DNA of 23,737 nt from Methanobrevibacter_A sp964547125 (GCA_964547125.1 CAZJLS010000021.1:1-23737), one strand, 5' to 3'. Shown: positions 14,711 to 22,526, counted from the first letter of the stretch. Numbers and translations are program-made. Notes: a model not told the origin generated them from the sequence alone.

Positions 14711-14860
14711 ATTCCTCCTTAATTTTTAGAGATTTTTTCCCCTAAAAATAAATTTTAGTTTTAGATATACAATAATGATTGTATTTAAAACTGTATTACT
14801 ATATAAAATTGTTAGAGTATATAAAGTTTTTTATTTTTTTTGAAAAAAAACACTAAAAAA

Positions 14861-15555
14861 AGCATAAAAAAATAAACAAAAACATAAATAAAAAATAAAA
14901 AAATAAACAAATAAATATAAAACTTAAAATAAAATATATCCAAATACAGAAAAAATAAAATAAATTAAAGAAAAATACAAGTTAAAAACAAAAAATAAGC
15001 TCAAAAACAATCCCAAACAATAAATAAAGATTAAAATTAACCAAAAAAACAAAAAAGAAAAATATATTAAACTAACCAACAATAAAATAAGCAAATACAC
15101 CAAAAAGCACCACCCAAAAACATACACCACCAAGAACCAAAAACAAGAATACAAGCACAAACAACAAAAAAACCCACAGAAAAAAAGTATTAGTAAAAAA
15201 AATAGAAAAAAATAAAAGCAAATCGCCAAAAAAAGAAAAAAATAAAGAAACAAAAAGAAAAACAGAAAAATAAGACAAAATAAAAAATAAAATAAACAAG
15301 AATACAGCAAACAATAAAAGAATAAAGAAACATAAATAAAACACAATAAAAACTAAATAAAAACCAATAAAAACAATAAATATAAGCATAACATAGAAAA
15401 CAAAAACAAAAAAGAAAAAACCACACCCAAACACAATAAAAAACAACCAAGAAAAATAAAAGAAAAAAAGACAAAACATAATAAAAAACACCCCAAAAAT
15501 GAAACTAAACCAAAACAATAGTCAAAACACCAAAAAACAAAAGGAAAAAAAGAAA
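14861..15555. other. A/C-rich, G/T-depleted gene-free stretch
   Basis: The + strand is almost only A and C for about 650 bases, with stops in all + frames. Long overlapping minus-strand ORFs here are caused by the lack of A on that strand and encode only Phe/Leu/Val/Cys-rich sequence in several frames at once, so they are not called. The stretch runs into the equally A/C-rich MTHFS-family gene. Confidence 0.6.
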
Positions 15556-16176
15556 ATGGAAATCAAAAAGAAAAAAGAAAAAACACGCCAAGAAATATGG
15601 AAAACACTACACAAAAATCAACTAACCCACAGAAAAAATGGAGACTATGGAAAAATACCTGATTTCAAAGGAAAAAGCCAAGCAGCCAAAAAATTAAGAG
15701 AAACAAAAGAATATAAAAACTCAAAAATAATATTTACTGCACCAGACACCGCACAACAACCTGTAAGATACAACTGTCTAAAAGATGGTAAAACACTAAT
15801 AATGGCAACCCCCAACCTAGAAAATGGATACGTACTTCTAAAAAATAATGAAAATAACATAGAACAAGCATCAGATAAAACATATGCAACAGAAAATGGA
15901 ATCCCAATAAACAAAATGCCAAAAATAGACATAGTAATCGAGGGATCAGTTGGAGTAGATTTAAAAGGAAACCGATTAGGTAAAGGAAAAGGATATGGAG
16001 ATAAAGAAATAAAATATTTATACCAACAAAAAAGCATAACCCAAAAAACACCAATAATAACAACAATACACCCCCTACAAATAAAAGAAAAAATACCAAC
16101 AGACAAAAACGACTGCAAAATAAATATGATAATAACACCAAAAAATATAATATACACAGAAAACTTCAAAATATAA
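15556..16176 (+). CDS. 5-formyltetrahydrofolate cyclo-ligase family protein
   Basis: 206 residues from ATG 15556, chosen over the in-frame ATG 15499 because aagga lies 10 bases upstream and residues before it are only Lys/Asn/Gln. Family features are KTRQEIWKTL near 9-18, a middle strand KIIFTAPDTAQQPVR, and the ATP-binding GNRLGKGKGYGDKEIKYL (about 138-155), the MTHFS signature. Bacterial enzymes convert 5-formyl-THF to methenyl-THF; methanogens use tetrahydromethanopterin, so the substrate of this archaeal branch is uncertain. Lysine and AC-ending codons dominate. The next gene starts 15 bases downstream, so the two form an operon. Confidence 0.85.
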   Translation: MEIKKKKEKTRQEIWKTLHKNQLTHRKNGDYGKIPDFKGKSQAAKKLRETKEYKNSKIIFTAPDTAQQPVRYNCLKDGKTLIMATPNLENGYVLLKNNENNIEQASDKTYATENGIPINKMPKIDIVIEGSVGVDLKGNRLGKGKGYGDKEIKYLYQQKSITQKTPIITTIHPLQIKEKIPTDKNDCKINMIITPKNIIYTENFKI

Positions 16177-16191
16177 AAATAAAGGCATAAA

Positions 16192-16605
16192 ATGATATTT
16201 GAAAACAATGAATTAATAATAAACTATCCAAATAACTGGATAAAACAAAAAAATGAAATAAAAAACTGCTTACTTATAATTGATTATGCAAATAAGAAAA
16301 GTAGAATAATGCTAATGAACTATCCTAACGAAGCAGTAAATATAAATCATTTAAAATCAGCAATTGAATTATTCCCCCGCGACGACAATTTAAAAATAGT
16401 TGATTCCAGAATAATCCAAATAAAAAATAAAACAGTCCATGAATTAGAAGCAATAAATGTTAACTCTAAACCCCCACTTAAAACAAAAAGTATAGGCTTA
16501 ATAAATAAAAATGATGTATATATCTTTAATTATATGACATTTGGATTAAATAATCCGGAAGATAATGATTTAAAAAAAATTATTGAAAACCTACAATTTA
16601 AATAA
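16192..16605 (+). CDS. Small protein of unknown function (PsbP-related-like)
   Basis: 137 residues. It opens ENNELIINYPNNWIKQ, like the beta-strand start of PsbP/DUF1795-like proteins, in which a Y-P-x-x-W motif follows the first strand, and continues with alternating strands (LLIIDYANKKSRIMLMNY, VHELEAINV, IGLINKNDVYIFNYM) and a final helix. No signal peptide or membrane segment, so it is likely cytosolic. It lies 15 bases after the MTHFS-family gene with a weak aaagg site. Convergent with rubrerythrin, with only 23 bases between stops. Function unknown; the PsbP comparison is a guess from pattern. Confidence 0.75.
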   Translation: MIFENNELIINYPNNWIKQKNEIKNCLLIIDYANKKSRIMLMNYPNEAVNINHLKSAIELFPRDDNLKIVDSRIIQIKNKTVHELEAINVNSKPPLKTKSIGLINKNDVYIFNYMTFGLNNPEDNDLKKIIENLQFK

Positions 16606-16628
16606 AAAAAGAAAAAATATGGAAAATT

Positions 16629-17177
16629 TTAATAATTTTCCGGTTTTATTTGGAAGAAACTTATAGGATGATTACAAACTGGACATTCAATAGGAGCTTC
16701 TTTACCCACATAAATATGTCCACAATTTAAACATTGCCATTCAGTTTCACTTATTCTTTTAAATACACAATTTTCATCAATATTTTTTAATAATTTATTA
16801 TATCTCTCTTCATGCTCTTTTTCAACATCTGCAACTTTACGGAATTTATCCGCTATTTCTTCAAATCCTTCTTCTTCTGCAGTATCTGCAAATCTTAAAT
16901 ATAAATCAATCCATTCGTAATGTTCTTTTTCTGCTGCATCTTTTAAGTTTGTTTTTGTATCTGGTACTTTTCCATCATGAAGATATTTGAACCATATTTT
17001 TGCATGTTCTTTTTCATTATTTGATGTTTCTTCGAATATTTTTTGTATTTGTACAAAACCATCTTTTTTTGCTTGACTTGCATAGAAAGAATATTTAGTT
17101 CTTGCTTCAGACTCATTAGCAAATGCTAATTCTAGATTTTTTTCGGTTTGTGTGCCTTTTAACTTTTTAAAATCCAT
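16629..17177 (-). CDS. rbr: Rubrerythrin
   Basis: 182 residues. A four-helix ferritin-like domain carries the diiron ligands in ANESEARTKYSFYA, EKEHAKIWF, AAEKEHYEW and ADVEKEHEERY, and the C-terminal rubredoxin domain binds one iron through C-x2-C (QCLNCGHIY) and C-x2-C (ECPVCNHP). It reduces hydrogen peroxide to water in the cytosol, protecting this anaerobe. A GTG at 17186 is in frame, but it lies within the Shine-Dalgarno AGGAGTG (17184-17190), so ATG 17177 is taken. TATA box (17238-17245) and a short palindrome (17197-17220) lie upstream, consistent with regulated expression. Confidence 0.96.
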   Translation of the reverse strand: MDFKKLKGTQTEKNLELAFANESEARTKYSFYASQAKKDGFVQIQKIFEETSNNEKEHAKIWFKYLHDGKVPDTKTNLKDAAEKEHYEWIDLYLRFADTAEEEGFEEIADKFRKVADVEKEHEERYNKLLKNIDENCVFKRISETEWQCLNCGHIYVGKEAPIECPVCNHPISFFQIKPENY

Positions 17178-17183
17178 TTTTTT

Positions 17184-17190
17184 CACTCCT
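17184..17190 (-). promoter_or_regulatory. Ribosome binding site that fixes the rubrerythrin start
   Basis: Minus strand AGGAGTG, 6 bases before ATG 17177; it covers the alternative GTG start. Confidence 0.65.
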
Positions 17191-17196
17191 TTTTCA

Positions 17197-17220
17197 AGTC
17201 AATTTTTAATGAAAAAGACT
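17197..17220. promoter_or_regulatory. Palindrome at the rubrerythrin transcription start
   Basis: AGTC-AA-TTTTTAATGAAAAA-GACT: AGTC/GACT and TTTTT/AAAAA arms around AATG. It lies about 25 bases from the TATA box, where a repressor would block initiation. Confidence 0.4.
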
Positions 17221-17237
17221 AATATTAAAAATACACA

Positions 17238-17245
17238 TATATAAA
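17238..17245 (-). promoter_or_regulatory. TATA box for rubrerythrin
   Basis: Minus strand TTTATATATG, about 65 bases upstream of the start codon. Confidence 0.55.
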
Positions 17246-17338
17246 CTATTCGTTTTTTAAGTTTGACTAAAATCAATGAAAAATAAAGTTCATAAAAAAA
17301 GAATAGTGAAAAAAACTTCAAAGTGAAAAATAAGCTTA

Positions 17339-17485
17339 TTATAATGAATAATTAAAAATTTCTAATCCTAAACCTTTATATCCGCATTCAGCACAATATT
17401 TATCTACAATTTTATCATCTTCAATTGCAAGTACTATTGTATTGAATCCGCAGTTTGGACAATGTCCTTCAAGATTTTTAATCAT
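17339..17485 (-). CDS. 48-residue zinc-ribbon protein
   Basis: An ORF starting MIKNLEGHCPNCGFNT and ending LGLEIFNYSL. Two knuckles C9-x2-C12 and C31-x2-C34 (YCAECGYKG) are separated by 18 residues, a classic single zinc ribbon filling the whole protein. The second knuckle CAECGYKG and the first CPNCGFNT are both well formed, which is unlikely by chance in AT-rich DNA. Only a weak AGAG lies upstream. It lies between rubrerythrin and the Ser-rich protein on the same strand. Function unknown; such ribbons often act in protein or nucleic-acid binding. Confidence 0.8.
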   Translation of the reverse strand: MIKNLEGHCPNCGFNTIVLAIEDDKIVDKYCAECGYKGLGLEIFNYSL

Positions 17486-17635
17486 AATTTTATACTCTGT
17501 TTATATTATTAATGAGTTTTTATAGTAAATATTTGAAAAAAAATAAGAAAAAAATTTTGTAAAATTTTATTTTGGAGGATTATAAAAAAAATTAAGCCTC
17601 CATTAACTTTTTTTAATTTGAATTTTTAAATTTAA

Positions 17636-18016
17636 TTATCCTTCATCCACATCTGGAGGGCTTGTAGAATGTCCCGTGTTACGGCTTCCACCTGCTCCTG
17701 TGCTTCCAGAACTTGAATGGCCGGAAGATGATGAGCTTCCTGAAGATGAGCTACTAGAAGAGGATGAACCTGAACTAGAAGATGATGAGTGAGAGCTAGA
17801 ACCTGATGAACCAGAGTTACTAGATGATGAAGATCCATCTGAACTAGCACCGTTATTTGCATCATCAGCACCAGTGATATTAGTAATATTAGCATCACCA
17901 TCAATGGAATTATTGTTTGAATCAAAAGTTCCCATTGATATAACTGCTGCTGCTGCAACTCCAACAATTAGGATAATAATAGCTAAAAGCAATATAATGA
18001 AATTTTCTTTTCTCAT
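17636..18016 (-). CDS. Membrane-anchored Ser/Gly-rich low-complexity protein
   Basis: 126 residues. A charged start (MRKEN) and a hydrophobic helix (about 6-29, FIILLLAIIILIVGVAAAAV) anchor it in the membrane with the rest outside. Residues 32-55 are Asn/Asp-rich, and residues about 56-115 are runs of Ser broken by Gly and single His. Serine codons TCA, TCT, TCC, AGT and AGC are mixed, so the tract is not a simple DNA repeat and the serines were probably kept by selection on the protein. The tail is PPDVDEG. Likely a cell-surface or pseudomurein-spanning protein, possibly glycosylated. No known domain. Confidence 0.82.
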   Translation of the reverse strand: MRKENFIILLLAIIILIVGVAAAAVISMGTFDSNNNSIDGDANITNITGADDANNGASSDGSSSSSNSGSSGSSSHSSSSSSGSSSSSSSSSGSSSSSGHSSSGSTGAGGSRNTGHSTSPPDVDEG

Positions 18017-18486
18017 ATTATCACTAAATGTCCTTTATAAATTTGAATATTTTTTCAAAATCTATTTAATTTTAAAAAAATAATTTAAAATATTTTTATG
18101 TATATACTTTATTAAAACAATATTGTATATAAAATATTTTATTTTTTATAATGCCTTAATTTTAGTTTAATCTTGTTGTTTTTCGAAACTTTTATATGTT
18201 TATAAATAACTAATATTTAAATATGATATGACTAATTAAAATCATATCTTTTTTCAATGGAAAAAAATGAATATGAAATTAATCCATTTATGATGATTCT
18301 ACAGAACATTTATTAAATGGATAGAAAGTTTTCATTATCCGAAAAAATGAAAGGAAAAAATATAGAATTTTTTAACTTTAAATTTTTTAACTTCAATAGA
18401 GAAAAAATTAGAAACTAACCACTGTTATTAAATGAAAATATTTTTTCTTTTCTATTTTCTATAAAATAATATATTTTGACTATTTT
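18017..18486. other. Gene-free stretch of 470 bases
   Basis: Left part (18017-18180) is plain A/T-rich sequence with presumed promoter for the Ser-rich gene. The middle contains a + strand TATA box and three stem-loops described as a candidate RNA. The right part (18400-18486) is T/A-rich and lies after the diphthine synthase stop. Confidence 0.5.
18218..18400 (+). ncRNA. Candidate small non-coding RNA
   Basis: A TATA box (tttatatg at 18191-18198, preceded by cgaaact) would start transcription near 18218. Three inverted repeats follow: GATATGA/TCATATC (18225-18231, 18242-18248), ATCCATTTA/TAAATGGAT (18282-18290, 18314-18322) and TTTCATT/AATGAAA (18330-18336, 18346-18352). T-rich bases at 18367-18394 could end it. 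A 33-codon ORF at 18317-18418 overlaps but has no ribosome binding site. Ends are approximate. Confidence 0.4.
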
Positions 18487-19272
18487 TTAGACTTCTTTTA
18501 ATATTTCTTTTGGTGCGTCTGCTATTTCCACTAGATATTCTGCTTCAACTATGTGAAGTTTTGATGGTATTATTATGCAGTGTAGTGGTCCTCCGAAGTC
18601 ATATTTTATTAAATCTTTTATATAATCTGCTTTTACTATGTTATCTTTTGAACCCGCTCTCGCTATTCCTATTGCGAGTGTGTTTGGTGTTATTTTTCCT
18701 TGTTCATTTTCATATATTTTCATCAAATATTCTAATCCTTCGTTTACCGTCATATATTTTGATTTATCTGCTTGTATGTCTAGTAATACTAAAGTATGGA
18801 ATTTGTTGTCCATGTTTGTTTCGATTGCTTGATATGGTGATTTTGGAAAGTAGTTTTCTTGTGGGAAGGGTATTGTTGTTACTTTTCCAAATTTGTATGC
18901 TTGTAATCCACTTATTGCAGGTGCACTTGAGATTATTGATGAACTGTGTATTACTTGATAAGGAATATTTTCTTTATGTGCTTTTACTAGGAATTCTGAA
19001 TGAGTTGTTGCTATTAGTGGGTCTCCTCCAGTTATTAGTGCTATGTTTGATGTTTTTGCTTCTTTTAGAAATGGTGTTTCTTCTTCTACTTGTTGTCTGT
19101 TTAATATTATTATTTTTTTGTTGATTATTTTTTCTATTTCTTCTATATTAGATCCAAATAATCTGCTTGTGAAGAATTCTGCATATATTTTGTCTGCATT
19201 TTTTAGTGTGTTTATTCCTTTTAGACTTATGTCTTCTGAATCGAATAATCCTAATCCTATTAAATAAAACAT
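18487..19272 (-). CDS. dphB: Diphthine synthase
   Basis: 261 residues with the SAM-dependent tetrapyrrole-methylase-like fold of Dph5: GLGLFD at 6-11 at the start, ITGGDPLIATTH at 80-91, SSSIISSAPAISGLQ in the middle, and IGIARAGSKD towards the C-terminus. It methylates the amino-carboxypropyl group on the modified histidine of elongation factor 2 to make the diphthine precursor. Length is normal. The start has only a weak AAGAT upstream. It is divergent from trm5, with 217 bases of promoter sequence between. Codons end mostly in A/C on the coding strand. Confidence 0.95.
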   Translation of the reverse strand: MFYLIGLGLFDSEDISLKGINTLKNADKIYAEFFTSRLFGSNIEEIEKIINKKIIILNRQQVEEETPFLKEAKTSNIALITGGDPLIATTHSEFLVKAHKENIPYQVIHSSSIISSAPAISGLQAYKFGKVTTIPFPQENYFPKSPYQAIETNMDNKFHTLVLLDIQADKSKYMTVNEGLEYLMKIYENEQGKITPNTLAIGIARAGSKDNIVKADYIKDLIKYDFGGPLHCIIIPSKLHIVEAEYLVEIADAPKEILKEV

Positions 19273-19489
19273 TTTATCTTATTTTCCTATTTTTTATATT
19301 AATTATTTTTAATTTATTTGTTTTTTAGATATTTATATTATATTAAAAATATAATTAATGATTAAGTGTTTAAGAATATCATTTTATTATTTCATTGAAT
19401 AAAAACAATTTTAGATATCATTAAATTCTATGATGAATTAATATTATGTATTTAAATTAAAGGTTAAAATAATATTTCGTAGGGATATA

Positions 19490-20548
19490 ATGGAAAGTTT
19501 GAAAATTGAGTTAAGACATCTAAATGATGCTCGTAAAATTATAGCAGAAAAACAATTAATGAATATGGAATACAAAATAAAAACCAATGAAAACTATGGA
19601 TTTATACCTTTAAAAGAAAAAGCAAGCCCACAACTAATAAACGAAATAAAAGAAAAAATAAACAAATCCAATCTAGAAATTGAAAATAGCGACGTAGAAT
19701 TAACAAAAACAAAACAATATCCAAAAAGTATAACAGAAACACTCAAAGGCAAACTAACAAGTAAGGAAATAGAAAATATAAAAACTAGTTTTGACACAAT
19801 AGGAGATATAGTTATACTTGAAATACCTGAAGAACTTGAAACACAGAAAAAAACAATAGGTGAAGCAGCTCTAAACTTTACAAAAAGAAAAAGCATATAC
19901 ATGAAAAAAAGTAAAGTTAAAGGAATAACAAGAATAAGAGATTTAGAACTTATTGCAGGAGAAGATAATCCAATAACAATACACAAAGAACATAGCACAA
20001 GAATAAAATTAGATGTTACTAAAGTTTACTTTTCTCCACGATTAGCAACCGAAAGAAAACGAATATCTGATACAGTTAAAACAAATGAAAAAATATTAGA
20101 TATGTTCACAGGAGTAGGGCCTTTTCCTTTAATAATCGCCAAAAATACAGAATGCCAAATAACTGCAGTAGACATTAATGATGAAGCAATAAAATATCTA
20201 AAAGAAAACATAAAAATAAACAAATTAAAAGGAAAAATAAAACCTATATGCGGAGATATAAATCAGGTATCTGAAAATAAATTAAAAAATGAAAAATTTG
20301 ATAGGATAATAATGAATTTGCCTGGAAGCGCATATCAATTTTTAAACCTTGCAATAAGCCACATTAAAAATGGAGGAATTATAAATTATTACGAATTTAG
20401 TGATAGCTTTGGACAAGGGATTGAAAGATTACATGAAGCCGCACATGAACAAAATAAAAAAGTGGAAATTATAACAAATCGTAAAGTTAAAAGTAGTAGT
20501 CCTGGAATGTGGCATGTTGGTATTGATGCGAAAATAACTGATTTATAA
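19490..20548 (+). CDS. trm5: tRNA (guanine37-N1)-methyltransferase Trm5
   Basis: 352 residues. The N-terminal part (about 1-110) is the D1-like domain that touches the tRNA body, then a linker with FSPRLATERKRI (181-192), a Trm5 hallmark. The Rossmann core has the SAM motif LDMFTGVGPF (203-212), the acidic AVDIN and the catalytic NLPG (276-279, usual form NPPG/NLPG). It puts the methyl group on G37 next to the anticodon and prevents frameshifting. A Shine-Dalgarno AGGGAT precedes the ATG. The last 6 bases overlap the end of mtnA, which converges. Confidence 0.94.
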   Translation: MESLKIELRHLNDARKIIAEKQLMNMEYKIKTNENYGFIPLKEKASPQLINEIKEKINKSNLEIENSDVELTKTKQYPKSITETLKGKLTSKEIENIKTSFDTIGDIVILEIPEELETQKKTIGEAALNFTKRKSIYMKKSKVKGITRIRDLELIAGEDNPITIHKEHSTRIKLDVTKVYFSPRLATERKRISDTVKTNEKILDMFTGVGPFPLIIAKNTECQITAVDINDEAIKYLKENIKINKLKGKIKPICGDINQVSENKLKNEKFDRIIMNLPGSAYQFLNLAISHIKNGGIINYYEFSDSFGQGIERLHEAAHEQNKKVEIITNRKVKSSSPGMWHVGIDAKITDL

Positions 20549-21472
20549 CGGTTTTATAATACCATTTTCAGTTATTATCCCAGTGATAAGTTCTGATGGA
20601 ACTATATCAAATGCGGGATTTATTACCTCTGTTCCTTTAGGACATATACGAGAGTTTCCATAATATCGTACTTCATCCCCATCTCTTTCTTCAATTATAG
20701 TGTCAAATATGTTAGCTTCTTTATCAAATGTACTTAATGGTGCTGCAACATAAAATGGTATGTTGAAGTTTTTAGCTGCAAGTGCTACCATAAAAGAACC
20801 TATTTTATTAACAACTCCACCTTTAGCAATTCTATCTGCACCTATAACTACTTTATCTATCATTTTTTGGCTCATTAAATAACCAGAGGCTACATCAGGT
20901 ATTAATTTTACAGGTATGTTTTCTTGTTGCATTTCCCATACACTTAAGCTTGCTCCTTGACCTCTTGGCCGTGTTTCATCACAAATAACTTTTATATTTT
21001 TTCCTCGATAATGTGCTGCACGTATAACTCCTAATGCAGTTCCATAGTCAACACATGCAAGTGCCCCAGCATTACAGTGTGTTAATATTGTGTCGCCTTC
21101 ATTTATTACTTCAGAACCATATTTTCCTATGTTTCTATTAGTTTGCATATCCTCTTCATACATTTTTATTGCTTCAGATAATATGTTTTCTGATTTTAAA
21201 ACACGGTCTACTGCCCAAAATAAATTAATTGCTGTGGGTCTTGCTGCTTTTATTTCTTCCGCTGCTTTATTAATGTTTTCCCCTTTTATATCTGCTAGTG
21301 CCATACCAAATGCTGCAGCCACTCCAATTGCAGGTGCTCCCCTAACAATCATTGTTTTTATTGCATGTATGACTTCTTGGTATGTTTGACAGTAAACATA
21401 TGTTAATTCATCTGGGAGTTTTGTTTGGTCTATAAGTTTTAATTTATTGTCTGTCCATTCTATGGTTTTCAT
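20543..21472 (-). CDS. mtnA: Methylthioribose-1-phosphate isomerase family protein (eIF2B-like)
   Basis: 309 residues, with VRGAPAIG (43-50) of the MtnA family, the catalytic Cys133 in HCNAGALA, ETRPRGQGA (166-174) and the catalytic Asp213 in GADRI. The Cys and Asp identify the isomerase rather than the eIF2B regulatory subunits. It converts 5-methylthioribose-1-phosphate to the ribulose form in sulfur salvage; in methanogens related roles in 5'-deoxynucleoside salvage have been suggested. It converges on trm5 with a 6-base overlap and lies 46 bases downstream of nifB in the same direction. Shine-Dalgarno GTGAT precedes the ATG. Confidence 0.92.
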   Translation of the reverse strand: MKTIEWTDNKLKLIDQTKLPDELTYVYCQTYQEVIHAIKTMIVRGAPAIGVAAAFGMALADIKGENINKAAEEIKAARPTAINLFWAVDRVLKSENILSEAIKMYEEDMQTNRNIGKYGSEVINEGDTILTHCNAGALACVDYGTALGVIRAAHYRGKNIKVICDETRPRGQGASLSVWEMQQENIPVKLIPDVASGYLMSQKMIDKVVIGADRIAKGGVVNKIGSFMVALAAKNFNIPFYVAAPLSTFDKEANIFDTIIEERDGDEVRYYGNSRICPKGTEVINPAFDIVPSELITGIITENGIIKPL

Positions 21473-21518
21473 TTCATATCACATAAAAAAATAATAAATG
21501 GTGATTTTAGGGTGTTTT

Positions 21519-22409
21519 TTAGTAATGGCTTTGTGGTGTCATTCCTAAGTGTTTATCTGATCCATGTTTTCCAGGTATTCCAAAGGCATCTGCTCGACAT
21601 TGTGTGCATGCTCTAAATACTGGAAGTATTTCTTCTACTTCATCACGTACTTTTTCCATCATTTCACAGTCAGGTCTTGGGTAGTCTTTCATTTTGTTTA
21701 GTGGTATTAATGGGAGTACATTCATTATTGATGCTCCTCTTTTTTTAACCTCTTTTGCTACTTCTACTATGTGTTCGTCATTTAGTCCAGGGATTAGTAC
21801 TGTGTTTACTTTTACTATTACCCCTCTTTTTGTTATTTTTTCTATTCCTTCTAGTTGGTTTTTTAGAAGTATTTCCGCTGCTTTTTTGCCTTTGTATACT
21901 TCTCCTTCGTATACAACAAATGAGTATATTTCCTTACCTATTTCTGGATCTACTGCATTTACTGTTACTGTTACTGAGTTTATTCCCAAATCTGCTATTT
22001 TGTCAGCGTATTTACTTAGTAATAGTCCATTTGTACTCATACATTTTATTAAGTCTGGTTTTTCTTTTACTGTTTTTTCGAAAAATTCGAATGTTGCATC
22101 GTTTGCTAATGTGTCTCCAGGTCCTGCTACTCCTATTACTGTTATTGGTCCATCTTTTGTTACTTCATTAACATGTTTCATGGCTTCTTCAGGAGTCATT
22201 ACACATGATGCTACTCCAGGTCTTTTTTCTTCTGTGTTTAGTGATCTTGTACAGAAGTTGCATGCTATGTTACATTTTGGTGCTATAGGTACATGTACTC
22301 TACCTACTTTGTCATGCATTTCTTCGTTGAAACATGGATGTGCTCTTGTTAGGTGTGCGAATTTTGAAGCTTTTTTATTGTTTTCGGCTTTTTCATTTAT
22401 AACTTTCAT
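21519..22409 (-). CDS. nifB: NifB-type radical SAM cofactor synthase
   Basis: 296 residues, the stand-alone archaeal form without NifX domain. HPC at 24-26 and the radical SAM motif C46-x3-C50-x2-C53 (CNIACNFC) are present, and C268-x2-C271 with RADAFG at the C-terminus matches the NifB CxxCRADA motif for the auxiliary cluster. NifB fuses two [4Fe-4S] clusters and inserts a carbide from SAM to make an 8Fe-9S-C cluster. No nifH, D, K, E or N is in the window. It lies 117 bases after mmp17 with its own TATA-like site, and precedes mtnA by 46. The Shine-Dalgarno is separated from ATG by 12 bases that form a small hairpin. Confidence 0.95.
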   Translation of the reverse strand: MKVINEKAENNKKASKFAHLTRAHPCFNEEMHDKVGRVHVPIAPKCNIACNFCTRSLNTEEKRPGVASCVMTPEEAMKHVNEVTKDGPITVIGVAGPGDTLANDATFEFFEKTVKEKPDLIKCMSTNGLLLSKYADKIADLGINSVTVTVNAVDPEIGKEIYSFVVYEGEVYKGKKAAEILLKNQLEGIEKITKRGVIVKVNTVLIPGLNDEHIVEVAKEVKKRGASIMNVLPLIPLNKMKDYPRPDCEMMEKVRDEVEEILPVFRACTQCRADAFGIPGKHGSDKHLGMTPQSHY

Positions 22410-22410
22410 A

Positions 22411-22428
22411 AGGGTATGAACCCTCCTC
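22411..22428 (-). promoter_or_regulatory. nifB ribosome binding site with hairpin spacer
   Basis: GAGGAGG (22422-22428 complement) is followed by the stem AGGGT-TCAT-ACCCT (22411-22424), whose left arm overlaps three bases of the Shine-Dalgarno. The ATG is at 22409, a 12-base spacing. Confidence 0.45.
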
Positions 22429-22461
22429 TTAAATTATTTTTTTTATTTTGAATATTATGTT

Positions 22462-22472
22462 TGTATATATAC
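22462..22472 (-). promoter_or_regulatory. Possible TATA box for nifB
   Basis: GTATATATAC within TTCGTATATATACAAAC, about 55 bases before the start codon. A second A/T-rich candidate (TTTAAATATT) lies just upstream. Confidence 0.4.
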
Positions 22473-22526
22473 GAATAATATTTAAAGTTAACGATTGTTA
22501 TTAAAATATTTTATTTTAGAAAATAA

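Larger units (their letters stand above)
13775..14860. other. Gene-free region with a chain of stem-loops
   Basis: No ORF with a ribosome binding site was found in about 1.1 kb. Instead there is a series of inverted repeats: 13856-13878, 13903-13976, 14010-14080, 14168-14206, 14395-14468, 14574-14710, 14723-14748 and 14768-14783. They do not share an evident sequence. Candidates are a structured non-coding RNA, decayed mobile elements, or a replication or nucleoid site. Confidence 0.5.

Noticed and set aside
14924..15518. Overlapping minus-strand ORFs of 94-148 codons rich in Phe, Leu, Val and Cys, seemingly membrane proteins
   Set aside because: They occur in several frames at once where the strand has almost no A and so no stop codons; no ribosome binding site and no family pattern. 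They are a product of base composition.
17632..17967. Gln/Leu/His-rich ORF in another frame of the Ser-rich gene
   Set aside because: Alternative frame of the same serine tract; it lacks the N-terminal membrane anchor and a plausible start.
18282..18322. Possible C/D box guide RNA (TGATGA after a closing stem)
   Set aside because: The C-box-like TGATGA is placed well, but no CTGA D box precedes the closing arm.
18317..18418. 33-codon ORF (MDRKFSLSEKM...) on the + strand
   Set aside because: No ribosome binding site, start codon inside a hairpin arm, and low-complexity Lys/Phe/Asn composition; kept only as an alternative reading of the candidate RNA.
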